DNA of 64,000 bases. Source: Eutreptiella sp. 'Long Island Sound 2002'. Its lineage: Eukaryota > Euglenozoa > Euglenophyceae > Eutreptiales > Eutreptiaceae. The notes beneath the pieces are model-generated. The model did not search any database. It saw only the letters and a program-made list of their open reading frames with translations, and was not told where the DNA came from. A program made the position numbers and the translations under genes. Below are positions 1-9,929 of this stretch, in pieces (the stretch's first letter is position 1; each line of letters begins with the position of its first letter). The stretch is taken from positions 41,128,354-41,192,353 of the forward strand of contig OZ038383.1 in the NCBI GenBank assembly GCA_964036045.1, given 5' to 3'.

Positions 1-255
1 GGCCCGTACGTACCGTGGGTGGCTGGGTGGGCTGCAAAACAAATGACAGGTCAGCCCCTGCGTGAGAGGGGGGGGGGGGGTTGTTGATGGGCGACACAAT
101 CTCCGGAACCCCCGGGACCCAACCAACCCTCGCATGCTCGCAGGAGCGACTCAACCAGCCACAGGCACCCATTGTGCCCCTCAAACCAGCCCCCCCCCCC
201 CCCCCCCCGACTACCTGCAACAGTGGGCCGACAAGGAGGGGAAAAAGTAGTAAAT
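1..255. other. No gene recognised; G and C homopolymer runs
   Basis: There is no convincing gene here. The stretch holds a G run near 69-80 and a C run near 190-207, then a GGTGGGTGG-type repeat. The degenerate recombinase described next runs into its right edge from the minus strand. Confidence 0.5.
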
Positions 256-1201
256 CTAGCACCTCCAACGGGTGGGTGGGTGGGTGGACAAAAAATTACC
301 GGTTAAAGAAAGGCAAACATATGTTTTTAGTAATGGGGACATGTCTTTTGCAATTGGCCTTGTCCGTGTTCGGGCCCTTGAAGCTGGTCCCCTTGATGCT
401 CCTCGGTTGTCAAACATGACAGCCCCCCATACGTCCTCAAGCTTAACAACCACATCTGCCAGGGACAGTGGGAGACACAATTCCGCCACCACCTCTTCAT
501 CTCGTTACCCTAGGGCATAGGGCATGGCCGTTGCTGTGGCAGCCCACCTGCCCCACCATTTAAAATGGCAGCACGGGACCCCTTCTCCAACACGCAATTG
601 CCCCCCCTCGTTTGAAACAATGCCACCAGTGTTGCACCCAACACGTAAGCCCATCTCCAAATAAGCGGCAACGCCCTGGAAAAGCAGGTCGTCCCTCTCC
701 ATACCTTTGTCGGCCGCCCATTGTGAAGCCCATGCCAAATAAGGCCGCAGCCATCCCGGTACTGGTCGTCGTTGTCGTCCCTCATCTCTAGTCTTGCTAT
801 TCCAAAACGCCACCACACCAAGATCAAGGACATCCATAACGCACACGCTCGCCATCTCCGCCACTCGGAACAAAAAGGCATAGGAAACCAAAGCCGCCAC
901 AACCACGGCCCTATCACCATTGGACCGATCACCACAAGCCAAGTGTTGGAGGATTGCTAGGCTGGCACACAACTCGGCCCCGGCCTGTGCCCTGGCCTTC
1001 GCCGGTCGTCTATGGATGGGCTGCACGATCCCCGAAATCCATTGGAGGATCTCGCATGCTTGGAGGGAGATATGATGCCCCTAGCTGCATTGGAGCTTCC
1101 TCCCCATTGTATGCGACGGACGAGCCTTCTAGATAAAACCCCCGGCATGTTGCTCTCGATTCCCAACTCCTCCTCGACATCTGCCAACTGCCGAAGATGA
1201 G
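256..1201 (-). pseudogene. Degenerate tyrosine recombinase of DIRS type
   Basis: The best frame (about 1026 down to 505) has a catalytic-domain look. FLFRVAEMASV resembles the first-arginine box and WGRWAATATAMPYALG resembles the final W...Y box, with the tyrosine near the end. The frame stops at TAA (505-507), but the same frame continues coherently to 256 (EEVVAELCLPL... LEDVWGAVMFDNRG), so the stop looks premature. The N-terminal part (about 1200-1030) is in other frames with TAG codons near 1130 and 1080. No clear HxxR box was found. It lies just downstream of a gag-like relic on the same strand, the order seen in the better preserved element at 18-29 kb. Known for the family: these enzymes integrate circular retrotransposon DNA without target duplication. 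The assignment is by motif only. Confidence 0.55.
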
Positions 1202-2021
1202 TCACACATTTTGCCTGCATTGTTGGTTTCCAGCTCCGAATTGCAATACCCATATCTCCAGTGCCAACCACCTGTACGTTGGGTTTGCCTCCCTTGGCGA
1301 GTGTATACCCACAACGGCATCCTGATACTGCCACGGGTTGGATCTTCGGGACCACAATGGGCATCGCAAGCACCAATGCTCGAGATTCTCACTCTTGCCG
1401 GCAGCCTTACAACGTCTGCCATCTTCACTGGGCGTCGCGTCCACAGGATTCCAATCCCCAGCCTTGGAGAGCCAAAAGGCAATGCCAGCCTTCCGCTTGA
1501 TATGAATGCACTTGTACCTCCAGGAGTCGGTTCCCGCCGCCACTGCCTCCTCGAAGGTTCGAGTGTTGGCCCAAGGTCCCTTGCTACCACCTGCACTAGC
1601 TCTCTTCATATAGGCCGTATGAGTGACGTTAATTCATGACCTTCCATACCCGACACGCCAATGCATCTCTCAAGCTCAGGGCGGTCCCAGCCTTGCCACG
1701 CACATCCACCCGTCTGGTGGGCTATGGTACGGCCGGGACATACTTCTCCAATACCTCAGACATGTCCTTCATCCACACCCTAACCTTGTCCTGCTTCAAG
1801 AAGTGCTAGATGCCCTCCAACGACAAATCAGGGACCTTGTCCTCCATCTTTTCCATCTCCGTGGCCACCAGACGAGCTCCCAGGCGCTCCACCTCTTCCG
1901 CCTGTTGACGAAATATAGACTTCAGCTCCTACAACTCCTTCGCGACAAGTCCCCCAACATCAGAGTTGGAGGAAACGAAGACAAGATCCTCTTGCATGTT
2001 GGCTCCATCCACATTAGGCAT
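1202..2021 (-). pseudogene. Degenerate gag-like protein with zinc knuckle
   Basis: An ATG at 2021-2019 opens a coiled-coil-like frame rich in E, K and Q. It is broken by three TAG codons at 1929-1931, 1806-1808 and 1722-1724, each where a glutamine would fit. After a frameshift near 1610-1640 the frame runs from 1609 to a TGA at 1202-1204. This second part contains FWLSKAGDWNP and a C...HW..RCP pattern (CKAAGKSENLEHWCLRCP). That pattern parallels the zinc knuckle of the gag at 22.1 kb (CKTCKGHGLIERHWVWNCP), so gag is the likely identity. In the family Gag binds nucleic acid in the particle. The gene is not functional as it stands. Confidence 0.5.
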
Positions 2022-2269
2022 GACGCAAAGGGGAGAAAGAAACCAAATTGACAAAAGCCTAGATGAGGAAACGGGGTTTAGTTAAACTAGTGTTTTTTGC
2101 AAACAAAAAAACATGAGATTGGGCATGTAACCGACATTGGGTGTACTACTCTCTGGGCAGGCCCCAAAAACGAACAGCCAAAGCGGAAAGGAGAAGGCAT
2201 GCAAGGGCCCACAAGCTCTAGCACGAGGCCAAACACCTCCACCAGCAAGCATGCAAACAACTAGCCACA

Positions 2270-3400
2270 ACCGTCAAGTCATTCGCCAAAAAAAAAGAAA
2301 TAGGGGCCCACCTAGAGACCCATGCCTAGCCCAACACTCACGACACCCCAAAAGGTCAACCACCAAGGTGTCCCTCCGGACCTGGCGGTAAATGAGCCAA
2401 CCCATACACTTAGCCCTCAAATTATCACCCGAGAAATCACCGTGTAAATGGGATAGCAGATTGGCAATGTGGAACCGGGACGGGACCCACAACATCGACA
2501 CAACTAGCTGCGATAGCAGCCGCACTAACGCCAAATCCCCGCAAACCTTCTGCTAATCACGGAAAAAATGAGCCACACAAAGGCAACCTCATACTCACTT
2601 CCCAACAACACTACCGAACACCTCAGGTGCGCCACCAACTGTACCGCCCACACCAGCCTTTGCAACTCTGCCAAGTGCTGGCTAGCCGCACACAGTCCCG
2701 GAACTACCGACAACCGGACCCCAACTAACGACGAAAACGCTCCCATACGCCGATGTGGCCCATCATGGGCACCACAAACATACAACACCACACCCGGGCC
2801 CTTCCACCACCTCCCAAGAGGGGCATTCCTAGCCAGCCCCAAACCAAACTCAAGACACAAAAACTTTTATGGCGGGTCGGGGGCCCACCATAGCTCCAAA
2901 TCGAAGACCGGCAGTGCCGACAAGGACTCTAGCACGGCAAGGAGTGTATGGCTCCGTGCCTCCCGATTCAGCCAACAATACGTGCCCGTAGCAAACGGGT
3001 AGCCCGCCCCCCCACCCGCGCAGCCAAACCTACCAATGCAAGACCCAAAAAAATGGATGCATGAGGCGGTTCTACGACCGCCAAACCGCCAACCGGATCA
3101 AGGCCACAGACAGATGTAAGATGTAAATGCGCCACTCGGTGGGACCAAATCACTCTCCCTAGCAAGCCAACCGGCTTCTCCAAAAAGACCCATTGGGTGG
3201 TGGGATTGAGCACAGTCTTGGGGCTGACAATGAACCCCTCCCGGACCAGCACCCCCCCCCTTGTATGTCGTTTGAGGTACAGTTTGTCATGGTGGACAAG
3301 AAAAACAATCGTCGAGGTGATGGACGAGGAGGATAATTGGGGTAAAGCCGATTGAACCATTCGCATCAACGCTCTTTAACACATCTGACGGCTATATTTC
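2270..3400 (-). pseudogene. Degenerate DIRS-type reverse transcriptase-RNase H
   Basis: Near 3330-3310 one frame reads HHLDDC, a decayed form of the YLDD active site. An adjacent frame (3369 to 2968) continues with DKLYLKRHT,  VREGFIVSPKTVL and FLEKPVGLL, typical of the RT region after YLDD (strand switching to the connection). The next frame (2860-2525) has an AELQRLVWAVQLVAHL segment resembling the RNase H glutamate box, then VVLL. Several frameshifts and stops separate the parts. It is followed on the same strand by gag and recombinase relics, so the block reads RT, RNase H, gag, YR. This is either two neighbouring truncated copies or a permuted copy. Confidence 0.5.
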
Positions 3401-3489
3401 CAACCAAAGAGAATTCACCCCACACCACCACACCCCACCCCACCATGCACCCACCCACTGGGACCCGACCACATCCGAAAAGCTGTTGT

Positions 3490-4682
3490 TGCTAACTCCC
3501 GTAAAACAAAGCTCCAAAAAGCCAAAAAGTGTTTTTAAGGTGTATGTAGGTTCCGTAAAGTGGAAGCTCCGCAAAATATGTGACCACAAGCTTACTCGGC
3601 TCCTCCCAGCAGTGGAGCAAAGATCGGGCAGGGGTACACCCATCCAAGGCATTTTGGCGGCGGCTAGGGGGGGGGGGGGGTTGAGCCTCGGAGGGGAACA
3701 TTTTGGGTGCCCAACTTTTCAGGTGAGAAACATCCAGAATCACCCTCCCCCGCCAGCTTGGCCTCCTTGTGCAAGAGGCCGACGACTGCCGCATCCTAGA
3801 AGGCCAAGGCATGGCGCAGCACGGTGCCCAAGCTGTGCCACTGGCCCCCTCACAGGAAGAAGTACAGTTAGGGGTGGCGCGCATAGCAAGCAACACTGTG
3901 GCCTCGCCACAAGGAATGCCGGCACCACCTATGCTGGGGTGTCGCCGCCATCACAACCACGAACTGCTGCTCGAGCTGCTCACAACCACATGTAAACAAA
4001 AGCCCATCCACTTGTGGGCCCCGGACCTTGCTCTGGGAGAATAGGGTTTGCCACAACCTGTCCAACCACAGGGATTGGGGCCAAGATACCCACCCCTCCT
4101 AGCCCAGTTTTGCGTTTCACTTTGAGTTCGATGACTCCACGGCCTGGGGGGGCGGGGTGGGGGGAAGGGGTTTGAGCCCGCCTGTGGTGCCACGAGGCCC
4201 CCCACTCCCCACCCCCCACCGCGTACCGGCGGCGGGGGGGGGGTCGGAACACCATTGGGGGGAGGGGTTCAACCTCGGTGGAGAACATATTGGGTGCCCA
4301 TCTTTCTAGCTGAGAAACCTCTCGAACCCCCCTCCCCCGCTGGCTTGGCCTCCTTAGATAGTCGCACGGAGCTAATGACCGCCGCATCCTAGAAGGCACC
4401 GCCAAATAAGCCATAGGGAATGCACGAGAACTGTTCTCACCCTCATCCAAGAGAAGAGATAACCCCTTTGGGATAGGTGGGGCTGCAGTGCCACTCTTGA
4501 TGCCGCCTAGGCGATCCGCTTATAGACCTGTCACACCACCCCATCAACCCCACGAAGAACCTCGGCGGCCCGCACCGCTGCGTTGTCACCCCACGTGATT
4601 GGCGGTCTCCAGCCTCCACCTTGGCAGCCAGGAACTCCGTTGGGACCTCAACCACCGACGAGGCTCCTATGCTCTCTTCCAC
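3490..4682 (-). pseudogene. Unknown degenerate frame containing a diverged internal duplication
   Basis: Two stretches, about 3660-3800 and 4245-4395, are diverged direct copies. Both carry a WAP.MF motif on the minus strand, preceded by VS-L and by an SRMR...RRPS.RGR segment. Conservation of amino-acid pattern across the copies suggests former coding sequence. Frames are interrupted by stops, and a long G run (3669-3680) and other G/C runs lie within. No family is recognised. It lies upstream of the RT relic on the same strand and may belong to the same element. Confidence 0.3.
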
Positions 4683-4923
4683 CTCGGCAGGCTTGGCCAG
4701 CTTCTAGGCATAAAGCTTGCAGGTGCTAGGCCACCACGACTAGCAGGTTCAAGAATCTGGAACCCCAAGATTCATCATTGTCCCGATGAGGCCCCACTAG
4801 GCACAAATCGAGCGATAGGAGCGCTCACATTCCCTTGCCGCCAGCACGAGGGCGGCGATGCGAACCTTCGCAGTTGCGTGGGGCGGGATGCCGCATACCC
4901 CACCTTGCCCGCACGGGGCTATT

Positions 4924-5725
4924 TTAGTTTCTAGCGGCGAGAGTGAAAACCCGAGTGCTCGGCGGGAAGGGTAGCCTTCTGCATGCACCCGCAGCAGTCC
5001 GTAGTTGAAAACTGAGGTCGTATCCGGTTGCAGTTTTAGCAACGCTACATCCACTTTGTGTAGTGAAGGGGGCATGTTGCATGTCTCGGCATTGGGCTCT
5101 GTCGCAGAGGCGTGATGGGTCAGGGAACAATTCCTTGGTGTAGTCAGATAGCTTGCTGTTGCCTATGTTGTGCCGGCTTTTGAAGCTTTGCAGCACCTTC
5201 TGGAGGACAATGGTCCAATTGTTGGGGATGAAGCCGTCCGGAAGGTGCACTGCTTTAATCCTCCGGTGCCCTGTGGAGCCTAGCACTCTATGAATGTGTT
5301 TTGGGGGCTTACATGGCTTGGGGGCGTTGGACATGACGTTGCTGCTCTCGCACCACCTCCTCTGCGCCGTGTTTATGCTATTTTTGGGCCGTTGCCTTGT
5401 TGCTTTTACGCCTGCTGCTATTTCCTTGGCCGTCCATTCGTTGTATGGGTGGTGGCAATAAAAAGCACTGTGCAAATCTCTTTTGTCCTGCCAGGTGGCT
5501 CATACTAGGGACGGCAGCTTGTGATGGGGGGTTTGTGCATCTTGGCTGTAACGTTGGTTGTCCTCGAGTCCACATGCCATGGCTTCTTGATGCACGGCGA
5601 GGGTGGGGTTGTGTTGTGGTTGTTGCCGGAGGACGTGTTTGACTGTGCGGTAATACGCCGTCCACATGATGGGTGCTTGCACCTCTTGGTCTCACTCCGG
5701 TGCGCGCGGCGGTGCAATCCGCGGT
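4924..5725 (-). pseudogene. Unknown degenerate protein
   Basis: One frame can be followed for about 265 codons on the minus strand, from near 5720 to the stop at 4924-4926. It has two internal TGA codons: one near 5690 and one near 5510, just before ATWQDKRDLHSAF. Arginine (CGA) would fit both. The longest uninterrupted part is about 183 codons ending at 4924, with segments such as GFIPNNWTIVLQKVLQSF and DYTKELFPDPSRLCDRAQ. It is basic and hydrophilic with no motif I recognise. The length without stops, apart from the two TGAs, makes coding origin likely. Placement in the one-strand block suggests it belongs with the neighbouring mobile-element genes. Confidence 0.4.
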
Positions 5726-5729
5726 ACCT

Positions 5730-6160
5730 TGAGGCGCACGCCGGAGGGTCAGTGCCGTGTGGCTTTGGATCGGAGGTCGTGGTATTGTGCGGTAACCCTG
5801 TCCACTTGTGTTCGTTTCACATAGCACAAGTCCATGCGGGAGTCTGCCCCTCCCGCTTGTGGTGGCCTATGTCAAGGTTGTCCCCCGGGGGAGGACCACA
5901 GGTCCTGCTATGCGGTGCGCCACTGGAAGGGCTCCGCTGAACCCCCCCCCCCCCCTCTAACACAAACTTTTAGCACCTCCTAGTTTCCTATGCAAAAGTT
6001 GTTGCCTTCACCCAATGGACCCCCAAATGTCTTGCACTATGACCCCCTTGCGAGAACAAATCTCGGGTGTTTGTGGTCAGTTCGTCCTTGCGGAGCATTT
6101 GGGCAAGTGAAAAGTGCTAGAAGTGGTGCTACAACCCCCTTTTTGCGGGCCTCCGTCAAT
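5730..6160. other. No gene recognised
   Basis: The frames here do not look coherent, although the decayed gene to the left may extend into the region on the minus strand. A C run lies at 5941-5956. Confidence 0.4.
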
Positions 6161-6167
6161 TTTTAGG

Positions 6168-6262
6168 CCCCCTTCCAGTGTTGGAACCCCCGCTAGAACC
6201 CCCTTCCAAGGAACCCTTCCTGAAAGGGGGTTCTAGTGGGGGTTCCAACGCCAGAACCCCCG
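6168..6262. repeat. C-rich hairpin repeat, cluster 1
   Basis: Copies of the motif GCTAGAACCCCCTTCCA lie head to head. The left arm (about 6180-6207) and right arm (about 6221-6249) are near-perfect inverted copies around a loop of about 14 bases, so the region can form a stable hairpin. The same motif recurs near 7.6, 9.1 and 11.5 kb, each time between reading frames of the minus strand. Confidence 0.75.
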
Positions 6263-6373
6263 CTTCCTGCACACATCCCAACTTCACCAAGACACACACC
6301 AGTGGCAAAAACACGTTAGATCTCAACTCATCGGTGCACCACAGCGTCCTTGTAGTTCAACACCGTTGTCTGC

Positions 6374-6781
6374 TTAATAGCGCATGGCCCTTGCGTGCAA
6401 TGTAGTGCCGCAAGCCAAATTGCATAGTCTCCATGTCAAGCACATGGCGCAAGCCTCTTCTCGACAAGCGTGGCTTTTGGAGCAACCATCCACGCATGGA
6501 GTTTTTAATTTGCATCTTAAAGCGGCGCTGCCAGTGTTCGGCCAGATCACCAGAGAATAGATATAAGGTGCGATATTTGGTAAGGGAGTAGTGGGAGTGG
6601 CCGACAGTCCAATGGATCCATGAACTGGTCTTCTACCCCAATTTCTACCAACATGTGCCAATGCTTTCGCACAAAGCTTTGGCAGAGGCCACCTGGACGT
6701 CAGTAAGAGGTGCTTTTTTACGTCATAGTCTTTGGAGTGCACAAAACCGCGCAAAAAAAAGACGGCAACGAGAACAAACAT
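6374..6781 (-). CDS. Short hypothetical reading frame
   Basis: A 135-codon frame with a hydrophobic start (FVLVAVFFLRGF) and several cysteines in its second half. No domain is recognised, and random occurrence cannot be excluded. It follows the next frame upstream (6927-7465) on the same strand and lies beside hairpin cluster 1. Confidence 0.2.
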   Translation of the reverse strand: MFVLVAVFFLRGFVHSKDYDVKKHLLLTSRWPLPKLCAKALAHVGRNWGRRPVHGSIGLSATPTTPLPNIAPYIYSLVIWPNTGSAALRCKLKTPCVDGCSKSHACREEACAMCLTWRLCNLACGTTLHARAMRY

Positions 6782-6926
6782 ACATACATTGTTGCAAATA
6801 ATAGTTGGAAAGTGCGTTCGGAGGGCTAATGTGAGCCGCTGTTGAAATACGGGTCGGTCCCAAAAAAAAGTGGGCCGTGCTCATGTCAAATGTTCCCTAC
6901 TTTGCCTTTCTAGGCAAAGGGTCCTT

Positions 6927-7465
6927 TCATTCCGCGTCTGGAATAGAGCGAGCCTCATGCAATTGGTCGACCCAAATTTCATGAAATCCACGGGCCATGG
7001 CATGTTGGCCAACTACCCCAACCAACCAACGGGCAATATCATCGGATAATCGCTTCTTGAAAGCGTTTGTCACATGGCAAGCACCATGGACCACGTCTTG
7101 CACCCGGCGGTCCGCCTTGATACTCCGCAAGAAGGAGCCCAAACGTCCATGTTCAGGGACATGGTCCAATGGACGTAGAATGGTAACATCATCACAACAC
7201 CAACATTTTTGCCCGCCGTTCGTTACGGCGATCAACTTGGCATCCGCAGAGAGGAAAACCACAAACCGCCAAGACTCGCCATCAATGAATATTGTGGTGT
7301 CCCTGTGCAAAACAACCACTTGTTCATTGAGTTGGCCTATGTCGTCCACAGCTAGGAGACATCCAACATCATCTAGCCCGTCCATGCACCACCACATTGC
7401 CCAACGAAAAGCCCGTCTGGAGTTTCTTGAACTAGTGGCGTTCCCTCACGAGAAGAGCTGCTAGG
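6927..7465 (-). CDS. Hypothetical protein, unknown family
   Basis: The minus-strand frame is open from about 7465 to TGA at 6927-6929, with an ATG at 7397. Segments such as TTIFIDGESWRFVVFLSADAKL and GSFLRSIKADRRVQDVVHG look like a folded globular protein. A C-x-C-C pair (KCWCCDD) lies near the middle. The acidic residues after hydrophobic strands (FIDGES) are reminiscent of a DDE transposase strand, but this is only an impression. It sits between hairpin clusters 1 and 2 in the one-strand block. The start is uncertain because the frame is open upstream. Confidence 0.4.
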
Positions 7466-7592
7466 ACTGTGGCGATGTGCACGCGCCTCCCACGGCGTGC
7501 ATGCTTCTTGAGTTGCGAATAGGCTGCTAGGGGGGGCAGTGCTTGCCTAAACGTTGCCACCGCGTCGTTCATTTAGGACACCTAGGAACCAA

Positions 7593-7715
7593 GAATAGGC
7601 ACTCGAACCCCCACTAGAACCCCCTTCCAACGCTGAAACCCCCAACCCCTTCTAGCAGTGGAAACCCCCCCTCTTGCAGTGCTACAACCCCCTTCCAGCG
7701 ACCCTTCTAGCGCTT
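7593..7715. repeat. C-rich hairpin repeat, cluster 2
   Basis: A cluster of AACCCCCTTCCAGCG and CTAGAACCCCC units on the plus strand with several degenerate copies, the same family as near 6.2 kb. It separates the frames at 6927-7465 and 7909-8960. Confidence 0.7.
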
Positions 7716-7908
7716 ACAAAGACTACCACCTCATGCACCATTTGCAAGCAGTTACCATGGCCCCTTTCCCCTGGCACGCTTTGTCCGAAGATGTTTTTCG
7801 GGCGTCTTCTTTGGCATCAGTCAGTCCGCAGCTGAAATCACCGTGATGCGGCACAATGCACAATGTGCCGTACATATCCGCGCCTCACTCACAAGAGGCT
7901 TACATTCT

Positions 7909-8960
7909 TCACTTCTGCTTCTCCAAAATGGAGAGGTACTTGTTGGACCAGTCCTTCTCCTCCTCCCACTTCTCGCGCATGTGTTTCAATTCCCCCTCTA
8001 CCTCTAGCTTCTGCCTTGCGGTGTCCACTGGTGTCTCGTGGAGCTCCTGTGCTCGCTTCTCTACGGTCTTTGCCTGACTCTTAGCTACAGCGAGCTCCCC
8101 CCGAAGCTTCTGTACCTCACAGGTAGCCCTGGTTGCGGACTCTGCCTTGAGAGCCTCACACATTGGAGCAAAAAAAAATCTCTCAATGTGGTTTGCACAT
8201 TTCCCTCCCATGTGCGCACCACGCCATCAAAAATGCCCCGCACCATTTCCTCCCAGGGAAATGGAATGGGTGGGGGGTACGCAAGGGGGGCGTTGCCAGG
8301 GGGCGTGGGCTTGGCAGGCTTGGCCTTGGGGGTGGGCTTGGTCGGGGGATTTGCGGGCTTGCCCTTTGCCTTCACAACCATCTTTCCCTTAGGGGCAGCT
8401 TCGGCAGGCCCCCTCGACTCACCCTCGACAACCAAAGAGTCAGCCTTGTACCCCCGCCCTGGCAGCACCTCCGCCGACCGCTTAGCAATCCACTCACCCA
8501 CAAGGGTCTGAACTTCTGTAAGAACACCGGCTCCACCCAGATTGGCAACCCGCTTCAAATAGTGCCAACCCTCCCACTCACCTGCTGAAGCATCCCATAG
8601 CTGGTACGTGTATGATCTATGTGCCTGTGTCGTGGCACCAGCGCATAAAATGTTGACGTGACGGTGTCTGGTGCGCAAAGACAAAACGAGTCCCAGCAAC
8701 TGTGGTGCCTGTGTTTTAACCCGCAAACTTAGGCATCGGTACCAATTAGTCTTCCCCTTAAGAAACAAACTCTCGGACCAATCCTCCGGACTCAAACTAG
8801 CTGTTGGCAGCCACGCTATCGGTTGGGTGTCCACCTCCCCACCAATCTCCGACGGCACAACCTTGGGCATTGCACCCTTTGACGAACTCGGAACCTTGGG
8901 GATCCCCTAGGCTTCCGCGCTGCCAGGCCCTCCGGCAGAAACAGCGACGGCCAGATGTCC
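7909..8960 (-). pseudogene. Lys/Pro-rich protein with C-terminal coiled coil, frameshifted
   Basis: The first part runs from ATG 8870 to about 8170 and holds a basic Ala-Lys-Pro linker (KPANPPTKPTPKAKPAKP). The second part, about 8190 to TGA at 7909, is a strong coiled coil (VEGELKHMREKWEEEKDW). The two are in different frames that meet at an A9 run (8168-8176), so one indel there splits a single protein of roughly 320 residues. Upstream of the ATG the same frame continues through a TAG at about 8911 to about 8960, where Gln would fit. The architecture recalls a structural or gag-like protein, but no family is recognised. It lies between hairpin clusters 2 and 3. Confidence 0.4.
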
Positions 8961-9020
8961 AGCATGGCCTGCGGGACAAAAGAATGCTCGTAAACAAATG
9001 ATGCGGCTATAAAGTGGAGC

Positions 9021-9216
9021 TAGAACCCCTTGACGTGAGTGTTGGAACCCCCTTCCAACGCTGGAAGCCCTCATGGAACCCCGCTAGAACCCCCCTTCCA
9101 GCGCCGGAAGCCCCCTTCAAGCGCTAGAAGTTTCCCCCCTTCTAGCATTGGGACCCCCCCCTTCCAGCAACCCTTCCAAAGCGCGAACCCCCTTCTAGCA
9201 CCCCTTCTAGCACAAC
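9021..9216. repeat. C-rich hairpin repeat, cluster 3
   Basis: About eight degenerate units of the form GAACCCCCTTCCAGCGCTGG and TAGAACCCC, the same family as clusters 1 and 2, just upstream of the frame at 7909-8960. Confidence 0.7.
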
Positions 9217-9929
9217 GCACAGTGTCCATATCCAATCCGAAACCGCAAATCAAAGCGAGATGTTGGCACATTAGAGCTAGCGAAGCCTACCTGATGGCAT
9301 GCGCACCAATACTCGCCCGCCTCCTTTCGATCCTCCACCACGAGGCCGGATTCAACAAGATTCATGGGGTCGGCGATGTTTTGGGTCTCCCTTGGTACTT
9401 GATCCCATTGTAGCTCGTAGTTCATCCCCAACGGGGTCCCCACAATAGGCTGTGCCGCCGAACCGTCAAAAGCAGATGATGAGGATCGTGCCGGGGTTTG
9501 TTCTGAGCAGTGGTAGGCGGGAACTGGGTTGCGGTATGCGCTCCTCTCCCGGGTGTGTGGATCGAAAGGGCAATTGTCCGGGAGGCATGGTGTTGCTTGC
9601 ACGTCTACAGGCTGTTGTGCGGTCATAGGCTCCGGGGGTTGCGGCAGGTGTTGTGTCATATATCCAGTGTTTCCCAGCGGCATGAGGCATGTGGCGGCAA
9701 AAGTACACACAAAACATCGTCCCATGGACGCTAAAGAACCTTGCAATAGAATGTGAATAGGGGAATCCGGAGAACGCGCTTCAAAGAGTTCGGGCGTTGG
9801 GGCAATCGTGTTGCATCGCATGCGGAGCAAGTTCCGGTTCCATGGATTTCGCACACTACGGCCTTTTGGCACATGAAGCATACGGGCGGGGGTTGCGCGA
9901 CCTTCTTGCGTCATCGAGAACACCCACAT
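9207..9929 (-). CDS. Hypothetical protein
   Basis: An uninterrupted 240-codon frame ending in TAG. The C-terminal half looks like real protein (MNYELQWDQVPRETQNIADP and EAGEYWCACHQVGF). The middle is rich in Pro, Ser and Thr, suggesting a disordered linker. It overlaps the end of the dioxygenase-like relic by about 20 bases in another frame, so it may be the frameshifted tail of that protein. No domain is recognised. Confidence 0.35.
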   Translation of the reverse strand: MWVFSMTQEGRATPARMLHVPKGRSVRNPWNRNLLRMRCNTIAPTPELFEARSPDSPIHILLQGSLASMGRCFVCTFAATCLMPLGNTGYMTQHLPQPPEPMTAQQPVDVQATPCLPDNCPFDPHTRERSAYRNPVPAYHCSEQTPARSSSSAFDGSAAQPIVGTPLGMNYELQWDQVPRETQNIADPMNLVESGLVVEDRKEAGEYWCACHQVGFASSNVPTSRFDLRFRIGYGHCALC

